A DNA stretch of 64,000 nucleotides from an uncultured Draconibacterium sp. (GCF_913063105.1 NZ_CAJXYQ010000008.1:124001-188000), one strand, 5' to 3'. Counted from the stretch's first letter, positions 8,998 through 18,949 are shown. The notes: generated from the letters alone by a model not told the origin. Program-made: numbers and translations.

Positions 8998-11820
8998 ATG
9001 AAGAACGTAGTTGGCTTTTATATTGTAATCCTTTTTTTATTGCCTGGCCAGGTTTCTTATGCCCAATTTGTATTCCCCGAAAAAATTGAGCGGGAACACC
9101 CCAGGCTTATTTCATCTTCTGTATCCAAAGAGAAGATATTGCAACAAATAGATAGCTGTGCTACAGTAAAAAGGGATTACGAAAAGATTAAAAGTTCAAT
9201 ATCAAAATACGTTCAGCAATATAAATCAGATCCGGAATGGTTGTCATCCCGTTTTCAAATGTATTGGCGTAGCCATGCTACCGATGTTTTTGTTGATAGC
9301 AAATATTATTCGCATTCTACAGGAAAAGCACCGGTTCCAACGGTTCGCTTTACCGGGCAACGTGATTACGTAACCGATTATAAAACCCCAAAATTAGAAG
9401 ATATCAAACCTTATTCAGAGGATGAAAGGGGGCTTTATCTGCAGCACAAAGAGACGAATAGATGGGAATGGGTTCATCCCCGGGAAACGGGGCGTATAAT
9501 TGAAAATACCAATGAAAACATCATGAAAATTGCGCGTGATGCAGCCTTGGTTTATTTTGTTGAAAAAGATGAAGATTATGCCCGCCTGGCTCATCATTTA
9601 TTTGATGTTTACACACATGGTTTGTATTACAGAAACGAACCGGTTGACTTAAATAACGGGAAAGAGCAAAACGTAATCGGTTTAACATCTTTTCAGGTTA
9701 TCAAAGAGAATATTGTTGATGAACTGGCTGAGTGTTATGATTTTTTATACGATTACATTCAGGAAAATTATAGTGAGAAAAACCATATTTACACCACTTC
9801 TTTAAAAAAACTGGCCGAAATAATTATTAAAAATGGTGTTCCAGATAACAATTGGAATTTACACCAGGCCAATAAAGTAATTGAAATTGCTTTGGTTCTT
9901 GATGATAACAGCGCTTATGAAGATGGTAAAGGATGTCAGCATTACTTGAATCGTGTTTTTAACGAATCGGAAGCCAGGCAATGGTCGGTTTTAGATGTGC
10001 TGAATTACAGTTACGACGCGAATAACGGCGTTTGGAATGAATGTTCTTCGGGCTATGCTTTAAGTGTGGCCAAAGCATATACAGAATTGGCCCGGATTAT
10101 TCAGGAAGCATTGGAGATTGATGTCATGCCTCAAATGCCGGTTGTGAATAAGGCGGTGGAGGTTATGCCGCAGTATTTGTATCCGAATAAAAGCATTGTG
10201 GCTTTTGGCGATTCTCATTATGGAGAATTGGAAACCGCACCGTTTTTAGATTTGATTAGCAACGCTCAAATCTTTAACAAAAGGGAACAGGAAGAGAAGT
10301 ATACTGCGATGCTTTTTATGATTCATGATAAAGCAGAATTGTTAAACTCCGGTAAGTCGAAAAATGCGTTCAATGAGTTGCTTTATAATTCCAGAGTAGA
10401 GCTGGATGCCGGAATTGATGCGGCCGATTTATCGGATTATACCACAGCCTCCTTTTATGCCCCAAGTGTTAGTTGGCTGGTTTTACGAAACGGAATGAAT
10501 GAGAATAACGGGTTGATGATTTCGCAAGCAGGGTCGCTGGGAAACCATGCACATTCAAATGGTATAGCAATGGAACTATACGGAAAAGGATATATTTTGG
10601 CTCCCGAAAGCGGTAGGGGATCGAGTTATTACCAGCCCGATTATAATGAGTATTATTCACAGTTCCCTGCACACAATACTGTTTCGGTAAACGGGAAATC
10701 GCAATACAATAAAATGCGCAGTTATTATGCCTTCGAAGTAAATGCGCTGTATCCCGCTTCCGAAAGAAAATCAGGGTATTATCCGAATATCAGCTTTTCT
10801 GACCTGTATTTTAACGAACCAAGCACCGATGCCGATCAAAACAGGGTGATGGGAATTATCAGAACAGGTGAAACCTCGGGCTATTATATCGATATTTTCA
10901 GATCAAAAACAAAAAAGGCAGACGATGCTGATTATCACGATTATTTCTATCATAATTTGGGGCAGGATTTGCAGTTTGCAACTGTTGATGATCAGGCTTT
11001 AACACTGGAGTCTTCATCAAAACTGAATTCGGAGTCGGGCAACATAAAAGCTTACGATTATTTGTTTGATGAAGCATCGTTAAAAATTGACAATCCGTTT
11101 AAAGCCACCTATAACTTATCAATCAACAACCAGGTTGTACAGATGAATATGTGGATGAATGGAAGTGAAAATCGAGAACTATTTAAAGTGAAATCGCCAC
11201 ACCCGGAAGCTTTCAGAAAAATTCTTCCTGAAAAGCTGGAAAAAGCACCATTGCTAACAACCGTGGTGAGACAATATGGCGAAGCCTGGAACAAACCTTT
11301 TGTGGCAGTGTATGAGCCCTCAACAGCAAAAGAGCCTGCTACCATTACGTCGGTAAAACCGTTTACGCTTAATGGCGGGCGTTCAGGTTTTGTAGGCTTA
11401 CGAATTGATAGCAAAACTGATCGGACAGACTTTGTGTTTTCATCGGATAGGTTCGATTCGTTCTCTCACAACCGGATTGATTTTACCGGAACTTTTGCGG
11501 TGTTAACCGAGGAAGCAAATTCAACGACGCTATTTATCGGAGCAGGAAAAGAAATGAGTATTAATGGTTATTCCATTGAAATACTTGGGAAAAGATCGGG
11601 TTCGGCCACCTTGGTTACCGGCGAGCAAATGGCTTTAGCAAATGATGATGCCATTTTGTTAACGGTGCCCGATATTTATGAAAAAGGAGATGTGATCTTG
11701 AATATCGGGTTTACACAAATTTATGGAGAACGTAGTGAAATAAACGGAGAAAACGTTGTGGCCTTTAAAGTGCCACCAACCAATTTTCATGAAATTTCAA
11801 TAAACACAACAATAAAATAG
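8998..11820 (+). CDS. Heparinase II/III-like polysaccharide lyase, copy 1
   Basis: A 940-aa secreted protein (signal ending SYAQF) with the architecture of large heparinase II/III-type lyases: an N-terminal alpha/alpha-toroid and a C-terminal beta-sandwich. In the toroid, NNWNLHQ places Asn287 and His289 at the likely charge-neutralising and catalytic positions. GNHAHSNGIAMELYGKG (His517, His519) and SQFPAHNTV start the sandwich. Family members eliminate at uronic-acid residues, so a glucuronate- or alginate-like unit is the likely target, but the PL family number cannot be assigned by eye. Two close paralogs lie at 29616 and 48250 with the same shared blocks (DPEWLSSR-like, AFLYW-like, YYRNEPVDLNN). 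Confidence 0.85.
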   Translation: MKNVVGFYIVILFLLPGQVSYAQFVFPEKIEREHPRLISSSVSKEKILQQIDSCATVKRDYEKIKSSISKYVQQYKSDPEWLSSRFQMYWRSHATDVFVDSKYYSHSTGKAPVPTVRFTGQRDYVTDYKTPKLEDIKPYSEDERGLYLQHKETNRWEWVHPRETGRIIENTNENIMKIARDAALVYFVEKDEDYARLAHHLFDVYTHGLYYRNEPVDLNNGKEQNVIGLTSFQVIKENIVDELAECYDFLYDYIQENYSEKNHIYTTSLKKLAEIIIKNGVPDNNWNLHQANKVIEIALVLDDNSAYEDGKGCQHYLNRVFNESEARQWSVLDVLNYSYDANNGVWNECSSGYALSVAKAYTELARIIQEALEIDVMPQMPVVNKAVEVMPQYLYPNKSIVAFGDSHYGELETAPFLDLISNAQIFNKREQEEKYTAMLFMIHDKAELLNSGKSKNAFNELLYNSRVELDAGIDAADLSDYTTASFYAPSVSWLVLRNGMNENNGLMISQAGSLGNHAHSNGIAMELYGKGYILAPESGRGSSYYQPDYNEYYSQFPAHNTVSVNGKSQYNKMRSYYAFEVNALYPASERKSGYYPNISFSDLYFNEPSTDADQNRVMGIIRTGETSGYYIDIFRSKTKKADDADYHDYFYHNLGQDLQFATVDDQALTLESSSKLNSESGNIKAYDYLFDEASLKIDNPFKATYNLSINNQVVQMNMWMNGSENRELFKVKSPHPEAFRKILPEKLEKAPLLTTVVRQYGEAWNKPFVAVYEPSTAKEPATITSVKPFTLNGGRSGFVGLRIDSKTDRTDFVFSSDRFDSFSHNRIDFTGTFAVLTEEANSTTLFIGAGKEMSINGYSIEILGKRSGSATLVTGEQMALANDDAILLTVPDIYEKGDVILNIGFTQIYGERSEINGENVVAFKVPPTNFHEISINTTIK

Positions 11821-11931
11821 AAAGAAGCGCTGATTCACAAGACTAGACGCATCCGGCCTATTTGCAAAAACGGATGATTGATTACGCAGCTTTGAAGAAC
11901 AAATCAGTAAATAGCAACTAACTCTAATAGA

Positions 11932-13500
11932 ATGAAGAAAAGCTTACAAATTATTTTACTGCAATTAATTGTTGCAACGGTTTCGGCTCAGCAATGGATT
12001 CCCGATTTAGGAAACGGCAACTTTAAAAATCCTGTTATTTATGCGGATTACTCTGATCCGGATATGATAAGGGTAGGAGACGACTTTTACATGGTGGCTT
12101 CAAGTTTTAACTGCATGCCGGGAATCCCGATTTTACATTCGAAAGACCTGGTAAATTGGGAAATTATTAACCACGTTTACCAAAAACTGCCACTCGAAAA
12201 ATACGATAAACCGGCTCACGGGCAAGGGTGTTGGGCACCATCCATCCGTTATCACGAAGGGAAATTCTACGTGTATTTTTGTACGCCTTACGATGGTTTG
12301 TTTATGGCCACTACCGATGATCCGAAAAATACCTGGGAGCTGACACATGTTGTTGAAACCGAACTTTGGGAAGACCCTTGTCCGCTTTGGGACGAGGATG
12401 GCAACGCCTACCTGGTTCGCAGCAAATTATGTGGCAACGATCTGATTCTGCACAAAATGAGTCCGGATGGTAAAACGCTGCTCGACAATGGTAAATTGAT
12501 TTATAGCGACACCGAAAATGATCCAACCATCGAAGGGCCGAAATTCCTAAAGAAAAATGAATACTACTACATTTTGGCTCCTGCTGGTGGTGTGGGGCCG
12601 GGGTGGCAAACGGTTCTAAGGTCTAAAGATATTTACGGGCCCTACGAGCGTAAAACCGTTTTGCACCAGGGTAACACCGAAATCAACGGCCCTCATCAGG
12701 GCGGATTGGTTGAGTTGGAATCCGGAGAAGCATGGTTCGCCCATTTTCAGGAACTTAAGCCGAATGGACGAATTGTACACCTGAATAAAGCCGAATGGAT
12801 TGATGGATGGCCAATGATGGGCGAAGACCTGAATAATGACGGTATTGGCGAGCCTTTAACTAAATATAAAATGCCGGATGTGGGTAAAAAATATCCCGTG
12901 AAAATTCCGCAAACCACCGATGAGTTTAACGCTGAAAAATTCGGGTTGCAGTGGCAATGGCATGCCAATCCCAAAGACGATTGGTACACAATGAGCGAAG
13001 GCCACCTAAGGTTGAATGCGCTGCAGAATATTACCAAAGAAGGAAACTTATGGTACGTTCCCAATTTATTGTTGCAAAAATTTCCAGCGCCAAAATTCAC
13101 GGCCACCACCAAATTAACTTTTAACGGAGATTTAGTTGGCGATAAAAGTGGTCTGGTTGTTATGGGTAAAAAATGGACGGCCCTGCAAATGGTAAAAACA
13201 GAAAATGGCACGACGCTGGAAATGGTGAAAGGCGATAATGATAAGTGTGATGGAATTGCCCGGGTAGCCGAAAGTATTGAATTAGAAACTGAAACTGTTT
13301 ACCTGAGAGTGAAAATTGGCGATGATTACCAGGGAGTGTACGAATACAGTTTGGACGGCGAGGTTTACAAGGAAATCGGTGAGGGTTTTAGAGCTAAAGA
13401 AGGGGTTTGGATTGGCGCAAAACTTGGCTTGTTCAGTGTAAATCCAAATATGGCAGAAAGTAATGGTTACGGTAATTTTGATTGGTTTAGAGTAGAATAG
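11932..13500 (+). CDS. GH43 glycosidase (subfamily 12-like)
   Basis: A five-bladed beta-propeller hydrolase of the GH43 family with a signal peptide cleaved at SAQQ. All three inverting-mechanism carboxylates are visible: base Asp42 in YSDPDMIRV, pKa modulator Asp148 in WEDPCPLWDEDGNAYL and acid Glu201 in TIEGPKF. The C-terminal 200 residues (from about DEFNAEKFGLQWQW) form the GH43-associated beta-sandwich, which together with the overall length of 522 aa recalls the xylosidase/arabinofuranosidase-like subfamilies. It probably removes a xylose, arabinose or galactose branch. It starts 111 bp after the lyase gene, the gap containing no clear signal. Confidence 0.9.
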   Translation: MKKSLQIILLQLIVATVSAQQWIPDLGNGNFKNPVIYADYSDPDMIRVGDDFYMVASSFNCMPGIPILHSKDLVNWEIINHVYQKLPLEKYDKPAHGQGCWAPSIRYHEGKFYVYFCTPYDGLFMATTDDPKNTWELTHVVETELWEDPCPLWDEDGNAYLVRSKLCGNDLILHKMSPDGKTLLDNGKLIYSDTENDPTIEGPKFLKKNEYYYILAPAGGVGPGWQTVLRSKDIYGPYERKTVLHQGNTEINGPHQGGLVELESGEAWFAHFQELKPNGRIVHLNKAEWIDGWPMMGEDLNNDGIGEPLTKYKMPDVGKKYPVKIPQTTDEFNAEKFGLQWQWHANPKDDWYTMSEGHLRLNALQNITKEGNLWYVPNLLLQKFPAPKFTATTKLTFNGDLVGDKSGLVVMGKKWTALQMVKTENGTTLEMVKGDNDKCDGIARVAESIELETETVYLRVKIGDDYQGVYEYSLDGEVYKEIGEGFRAKEGVWIGAKLGLFSVNPNMAESNGYGNFDWFRVE

Positions 13501-13509
13501 TTAATTCAC

Positions 13510-14994
13510 ATGATAATGAGAATAATATCCATTTTATTTGTTTTTATAGCTTTGTTTGCAAGTTCATGCACAAAGCAGGTTAAGATATATCCGGCACCTG
13601 AGGGTATCGAACTATCTAAAAAATTTCAGGTGGAAGTGGAAGGGACACAGGTTCCGGTTTATACAACAAAAATTCCGCCTCTTACTTCGATCCCCCGATT
13701 AACCCAATCGCGCAGTGAACCTGGATTGGCATCCGTTGCGTCATTCGATATGAATGAAAGCATCACGGTGGCTGTAAATTATCCGGAGGCTGTCGATTCG
13801 GCAAAAATCCTGCCTACATCTTATGGAATTATACCTCAGATTGATGGGAATAAAGTTACGTTTAAGCTGGATGAACCAGGGCATTTAACCATTGAAGTAA
13901 ACGGCGAATGGCACGAGTCGCTTCATATTCTGGCCAATCCCTTTGAAAAGGATGTTCCGAATCCCGACGATCCAAATGTCGTCTATTTTGGCCCCGGCCT
14001 TCATGATGTTACAAACGTTAAAGTTGGTGATAATACGACTGTTTACATTGCCGGTGGGGCTTACCTTCGTTGCAAAATGAACGACGATGAGCAAGAAGTG
14101 ACATTGCGCGGAAGAAAGCGGAATCCGCCTACTTTTTTTCTCGAAGGCAAAAACATAACCCTTCGCGGAAGGGGTATCATCGACCAGGCTGCTGTTCCAA
14201 GGTCGAAAAGACGATACACCATTTTTGCACAACATTCAAAAAACCTAAGGATTGAAGGTGTTACCATTTTTGATCCCAGCCACTGGACGATCCCTATTCA
14301 AAGCACTGACAGTGTGCATGTAGATAATATCAAGATTTTTGGTTGGCGTGGTAACTCGGATGGCGTTGATATTTCCAATACGCGCGATGTGTTGGTGGAA
14401 AATTGCTTCATGCGTACGTTCGATGATGCAGTGGTGATAAAATCGTTCGAAGGGCGTGGCGAGGTAAAAAACATCCATACCCGCAAATGTGTGGTGTGGA
14501 ACGAACTGGCACATTCCTTAAGTATTGGTGCCGAAATTCGCGAAAATGTAAGCAATGTTTTGTTTGAAGACTGTGATGTGATACATGACGTGGGGCGTGA
14601 AACGGCACTTCGGGTGTACCATTGCGATGATGCATTAATAAGCGATGTTACTTTCGATAATATTCGGATTGAAGAAGCGCGTCGATTGATTTCGTGCTGG
14701 ATTGGTAAAACCCGCTGGACTGAAACCGAAGAACGCGGAAACATCAGAAATGTGGTTTTTAAAAACATTACAGCCACCTCGGCACCCATCGATACTACAC
14801 TTACCGGTTTTCAGGATGGCTCCGACTGGAAACCTTATATAATACGGAACCATGCCAGTATGGAACTGGTGGGATTTGACGAAGAACATACGATTGAAGG
14901 AGTGCGTTTTGAAAATGTTGTGCTCGACGGCAAACCGGTTGAAGCAGAGCAAGTAACAAAAAATATTTTTGTAAAAAATGTAAGTTATAAATAA
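13510..14994 (+). CDS. GH28/GH49-like parallel beta-helix hydrolase, lipoprotein
   Basis: A lipoprotein (lipobox FASSC) of 494 aa with an N-terminal beta-sandwich (about 30-150) followed by a right-handed beta-helix. The helix carries GNSDGVDISNTRDV (Asp284) and TFDDAVVIKS (Asp305, Asp306), the Asp-x-AspAsp arrangement of clan GH-N (GH28 polygalacturonases, GH49 dextranases). The GHG and RIK motifs of true GH28 are absent; the equivalent places read HSLSIGAE and ETALRVYH. It is therefore unlikely to be a polygalacturonase, and may act on a different anionic or neutral sugar. ATG at 13510 is followed by another at 13516; either could be used. Confidence 0.72.
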   Translation: MIMRIISILFVFIALFASSCTKQVKIYPAPEGIELSKKFQVEVEGTQVPVYTTKIPPLTSIPRLTQSRSEPGLASVASFDMNESITVAVNYPEAVDSAKILPTSYGIIPQIDGNKVTFKLDEPGHLTIEVNGEWHESLHILANPFEKDVPNPDDPNVVYFGPGLHDVTNVKVGDNTTVYIAGGAYLRCKMNDDEQEVTLRGRKRNPPTFFLEGKNITLRGRGIIDQAAVPRSKRRYTIFAQHSKNLRIEGVTIFDPSHWTIPIQSTDSVHVDNIKIFGWRGNSDGVDISNTRDVLVENCFMRTFDDAVVIKSFEGRGEVKNIHTRKCVVWNELAHSLSIGAEIRENVSNVLFEDCDVIHDVGRETALRVYHCDDALISDVTFDNIRIEEARRLISCWIGKTRWTETEERGNIRNVVFKNITATSAPIDTTLTGFQDGSDWKPYIIRNHASMELVGFDEEHTIEGVRFENVVLDGKPVEAEQVTKNIFVKNVSYK

Positions 14995-15039
14995 ATTGAG
15001 TAACTGCCCTGAAAACCTTTTGTAAGGGAGAAATAAAAG

Positions 15040-15768
15040 ATGAAAGCAGTGCAAAAGCTAATTTGGTTGATCGGATTAATAGTGCTGGTAACGGTAAATA
15101 GCCAGGCACAGGTAATAAATGCCGGTGTGGGGGGAAACTCAACCAGCGATTTATTGGCACGTATTGAGAAGGATGTACTGCAGCAAGAACCAGATTTGGT
15201 GATTGTAATGGTGGGTACCAATGATATGCTCAATTCGAAAAAAATGAATTCGTATGAACAGTATGCCTCCAATCTTGATGAAATTGTTAAAACACTAAAG
15301 CAAAACAAGGCTGAAGTGGTTTTAATGGCTCCGCCTCCTGCTGATTCAAGCTACCTTTTTGAGCGGCACGTCAGAAAACTATTTGCCTCGGTGCCCAATG
15401 TAAAGCTGGATTCGGCCCGACAAATTATAGCAAAAACTGCCCGGAAGCAAAATGTCCACTTTGTCGATATTTATCAGCAATTCAGTAATTTAAACCTGCC
15501 ACAGCATAACACCGACTTGTTTATCATGAATCCGAAAAACAGCGGTTACCGCGATGGTGTTCACCCAACAGCATTGGGCTATCATTTTATTGCTGAAAAT
15601 GTGTTTCAGTTTCTGAAAAAGAAGAAACTGCTTGAAAAAGGCGATAAGGTGCTGTGTTTTGGCGACTCCATAACCTTTGGCTCGAAAGTAAAAGGAAGCG
15701 GAACAGCTGAAGGGGAAACGTACCCTGCTTATTTACAAAATGCAATAACAACCTATTATGAAAACTAA
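15040..15768 (+). CDS. SGNH/GDSL-type esterase with permuted motif order
   Basis: A secreted 242-aa protein (signal ending SQAQ). SGNH esterase motifs are complete but in an unusual order. The mature protein begins with the Gly block (VINAGVGGNST), then VGTNDM (Asn61), then YRDGVHPTALGYHF (Asp172, His175). Block I with the nucleophile (VLCFGDSITFG, Ser210) comes last, followed by its usual helix ETYPAYLQNA. In normal SGNH proteins block I is at the N-terminus and leads into the Gly block. The total length fits one complete domain, so a circular permutation is the simplest reading. It probably removes acetyl or similar esters from the glycan. It overlaps the next gene by 11 bp. Confidence 0.82.
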   Translation: MKAVQKLIWLIGLIVLVTVNSQAQVINAGVGGNSTSDLLARIEKDVLQQEPDLVIVMVGTNDMLNSKKMNSYEQYASNLDEIVKTLKQNKAEVVLMAPPPADSSYLFERHVRKLFASVPNVKLDSARQIIAKTARKQNVHFVDIYQQFSNLNLPQHNTDLFIMNPKNSGYRDGVHPTALGYHFIAENVFQFLKKKKLLEKGDKVLCFGDSITFGSKVKGSGTAEGETYPAYLQNAITTYYEN

Positions 15769-18112
15769 ATTAGTTTCGAGATTTGCCGTTAAGGTAGTTG
15801 CCAGACGGGTTAAAAAAAGTAAACCCCTTAGTATTGTTTTATTGTTTGTGTTCGCACTGTTGTCGTGCACCCAAAAAACCAAAACGATAGAAAACAACAT
15901 TAACTGGCCCGAATTTATGGCACAGCACGACCTGGTTTGGGAAGAAACACCCCTGCAATGGAACGAAGGTGCTTTTACGGGAAACGGGCAGGTAGGTATG
16001 ATGATTTACGCCACAATGAAAGACAATCGTTTGGATTTTCATATGGGGCGACAAGACGTTACCGACCATCGCAAAGCTCCCAACAAAAAAACATCGATGG
16101 GGGTGAAAGGCGCCAACCTTATGGATTTTTCGCGCCTCGATATTGGTAGAATGTACCTGCGCCCTGCGGGTAAAATTCAGAAAATAAAAGTGCGTCAGCA
16201 CCTGTGGAATGCAGAAGTTAGAGGGACAATAATTACCGATTTGGGCGAACTTACTTTTCGTGCATTTACGCCATACAACCGTATGCTGAATGTGATTGAA
16301 GTAAGCTCAACTGAAAAGCAGGATGGTAAAACAGCAGATTATACCTGGGAATGGAAAGCCGGAAATCCAATTTCTCCACGTGCCCTGGCCAAACCCGAAA
16401 GTTACCCTGATATTGAGTTGAATCCCAAACCCGTGGTTTCTAAGAATGGTGATTTAAATGTTTGCGTACAAACGTTAAATGCCGGTGGCGATTATGCCAC
16501 GGTTTGGAAAGAAGTAGAAAGTTCTGAGTCGGCATCAACCATGTATTTGTCAACAGCCAACGAAATTCCGGCAAGCGGGAAATCGGAAGTTGTGGCCGGA
16601 AAAACGGTTAACGATGCGGCGTCGACAACACTTACCGAAGTTGAAAAAATACACCGTGATTGGTGGCACAGCTTTTTCCAAAAATCATTTTTATCCATTC
16701 CCGACGGACGTATGGAATCGTTTTACTGGATTCAGTTGTACAAAATGGCGGCCTGTTCGCGCGCCGACGGCCCGGCACTCGATTTAAATGGCCCGTTTCT
16801 GAAAGTAACTTCGTGGCCCGGCCTTTGGTGGAATCTGAATGTGCAGTTAACCTACTGGCCTTTCAATACAAGTAATCATTTGGAATTGGCCGAAAACTAC
16901 ATAAAACTCATCGACGATTATGGCGATGCCATGCTTAAAAACCGCTTTAGTGGTTCAACACTCGGCGATTATGCCTGGGCTTTACACAACTACTGGCTTA
17001 TTTACAGCTACAAAGGCGACTGGGAATCTATTCAAAACAAATGGGTACCCAAGGCCATGGATGTGGCTAAAATTTACGAAGGCAAACAAATCAGAAACGA
17101 AAACGGCAAGATTGAATTAATTGCCATGGGCTCGCCCGAGTACAAAGGCTTTGAAAAGTTTGAAAACACCAACTATAATCTGGCCATTTTGCGCTGGTTG
17201 TTAAATACGTTAATCGAATCGAACGAAAAGGCCGGAACCAATCTGGCAGAAGTTGAGAAGTGGAAACAAACGCTTGAAGATTTAATTCCGTACCCCATTG
17301 ATGAAAATGGCTTAATGATTGGCAGCAGCCAGCCGGTTGACATGTCGCACCGCCACTACTCGCATTTACTGGCTTTGTATCCGCTGTTCCAACTCGACCC
17401 CGATTCGCCCGAAGATATGGCGCTGGTTGATAAATCGGTAGTACACTGGCATAAAATTGAGGATGGAAAAGGTTTAGCAGGTTATTCTTACACAGGTGCA
17501 GCTTCGTTGTACAATGCCCTTGGTCGCGGAAACGATGCCTATGGAATTATGCAGCATTTTTTAACCAAACAAATTGGCAAAGGAAGTGCATTGTTGCTAC
17601 CCAATACTTTTTATATGGAAGGCTGGGGGCGCAACCCGGTAATTGAAACACCACTGAGTGGAGCCGCTGCAATTATGGAATTTTTGCTGCAAAGCTGGGG
17701 CAATAAAATAAGGATATTCCCTGCTGTTCCCGATGCCTGGGAAGAGGCTTCTTTTAACGATCTCAGGGCACAAGGCGGTTTCCTGGTGAGTGCTGCCCGC
17801 GAGAACAGTAAAACAACCTGGGTAAAAATCAAAAGTGAGGTCGGCCATCCCTGTGTGCTTAAAGTGCCGGGGTGGAATGAAGCCATACAAATTGGCGGAA
17901 ACGGAAAAGTTAGAATGACAAAAATAGCTGATGGCGAATTTGAAATCGCTTTGGCAGCAGGACAGGAAATTATTGTAGCTCCTTCGCCTGAAGTTCAACC
18001 ACAGCTAAAACCTGTTCAGCACAATGTTGAAGAAATTAATTTGTACGGCGTAAAAAAGGGAATGAACTACGAAGAGGAAATGGTTTACCCGGTTCCGGAG
18101 TATGAGTATTAA
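15758..18112 (+). CDS. Divergent GH95-like glycosidase, lipoprotein
   Basis: 784 aa with a basic N-terminus and lipobox LLSC. It aligns in its catalytic (alpha/alpha)6 part with the classical GH95 at 42610: NLNVQLTYWPFN versus NINLEMNYWPAE, SPEY (Glu461) versus SPEN, and VIETPLSGAAAIMEFLLQS versus the QIDGNFG block. Thus the two Asn and the acid Glu are kept, but the general-base Asp of GH95 is replaced by Glu630. The N-terminal beta-sandwich is also reduced. It is probably a GH95-clan enzyme with altered specificity (fucose, galactose or another sugar). It overlaps the SGNH esterase gene by 11 bp, suggesting translational coupling. Confidence 0.78.
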   Translation: MKTKLVSRFAVKVVARRVKKSKPLSIVLLFVFALLSCTQKTKTIENNINWPEFMAQHDLVWEETPLQWNEGAFTGNGQVGMMIYATMKDNRLDFHMGRQDVTDHRKAPNKKTSMGVKGANLMDFSRLDIGRMYLRPAGKIQKIKVRQHLWNAEVRGTIITDLGELTFRAFTPYNRMLNVIEVSSTEKQDGKTADYTWEWKAGNPISPRALAKPESYPDIELNPKPVVSKNGDLNVCVQTLNAGGDYATVWKEVESSESASTMYLSTANEIPASGKSEVVAGKTVNDAASTTLTEVEKIHRDWWHSFFQKSFLSIPDGRMESFYWIQLYKMAACSRADGPALDLNGPFLKVTSWPGLWWNLNVQLTYWPFNTSNHLELAENYIKLIDDYGDAMLKNRFSGSTLGDYAWALHNYWLIYSYKGDWESIQNKWVPKAMDVAKIYEGKQIRNENGKIELIAMGSPEYKGFEKFENTNYNLAILRWLLNTLIESNEKAGTNLAEVEKWKQTLEDLIPYPIDENGLMIGSSQPVDMSHRHYSHLLALYPLFQLDPDSPEDMALVDKSVVHWHKIEDGKGLAGYSYTGAASLYNALGRGNDAYGIMQHFLTKQIGKGSALLLPNTFYMEGWGRNPVIETPLSGAAAIMEFLLQSWGNKIRIFPAVPDAWEEASFNDLRAQGGFLVSAARENSKTTWVKIKSEVGHPCVLKVPGWNEAIQIGGNGKVRMTKIADGEFEIALAAGQEIIVAPSPEVQPQLKPVQHNVEEINLYGVKKGMNYEEEMVYPVPEYEY

Positions 18113-18126
18113 TAAGCAAAATCAGC

Positions 18127-18936
18127 ATGAAAAGAATAAATATGAAGTCAAATCAAATTTTAGCAATACTGGCTGTTTTCTTTGCAGCCATAAGTTGTCA
18201 ACAAAAAGAACCAACCGACTTTGCCGGCCTAAACAAATCAAAAGCCTGGCAACTCCAATTTGAAGACGACTGCACCGAAAACTGGCAGCAAAACTGGTTT
18301 AAAGATGGCCTTATCTCAGTGGTTGAGCAAGACGAAAAAGGCATGGATTTAATTGCCGGCCCGGTAAATCGCGACGATGCGCATCACACCGTCCTTTGGA
18401 CAAAACAATCGTTCGAGGGCGACATTAAAATGGAATACGACTACACCCGCACTGACAGCCAGATTGTAAATGTAAACATCCTGTATATTCAGGCGCAGGG
18501 CATTGGCAAAGAGGGTAAAGGGGCCGACATCACCGAATGGAACGCCTACCGCGATACGGCCAATATGTGGAAATATTATTTCTACATGGATCCGCTGCAC
18601 ATTAGTTATGCCGCTTTCCCGATGGTAAACGAAGACCCGGAAAATGATTACATCCGCGTACGAAAATATCCGACTGAGACACAGGAGAAATTTAAAGATA
18701 CAGAGATTCTTCCGGCATACTTTAAAACAGGCTTGTTTTTGCCCAATGTAACATACAAAATAACCGTACTTAAAACCGATTCGAAGTTGTATTTCAAGGT
18801 CAAAGGAAACGGTGATGAAAAGTTGTATTCGTGGGATTTAGCTGATGGACAATCGCCAACCGAAGGACGCATTGGTCTGCGGCATATGTACACCCGTTCG
18901 GCTAGGTATAAGAATTTTAAAGTGTGGACGAAATAA
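18127..18936 (+). CDS. DUF1961/YesU-like lectin-fold lipoprotein
   Basis: 269 aa with lipobox AAISC and a concanavalin-like beta-sandwich. It resembles DUF1961 (PF09224), the family of Bacillus YesU from the rhamnogalacturonan cluster. Recognisable blocks are the entry strand WQLQFEDDC, the middle WNAYRDTANMWKYYFYMD, and the closing EGRIGLRHMYTRSARYKNFKVWT. No confirmed catalytic activity is known to me for this family; it may bind or cleave a decorated oligosaccharide. A second Met at 18142 gives an equally good signal. It is 14 bp after the GH95-like gene, in the same transcription unit. Confidence 0.75.
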   Translation: MKRINMKSNQILAILAVFFAAISCQQKEPTDFAGLNKSKAWQLQFEDDCTENWQQNWFKDGLISVVEQDEKGMDLIAGPVNRDDAHHTVLWTKQSFEGDIKMEYDYTRTDSQIVNVNILYIQAQGIGKEGKGADITEWNAYRDTANMWKYYFYMDPLHISYAAFPMVNEDPENDYIRVRKYPTETQEKFKDTEILPAYFKTGLFLPNVTYKITVLKTDSKLYFKVKGNGDEKLYSWDLADGQSPTEGRIGLRHMYTRSARYKNFKVWTK

Positions 18937-18949
18937 AATGAATTGAAAA

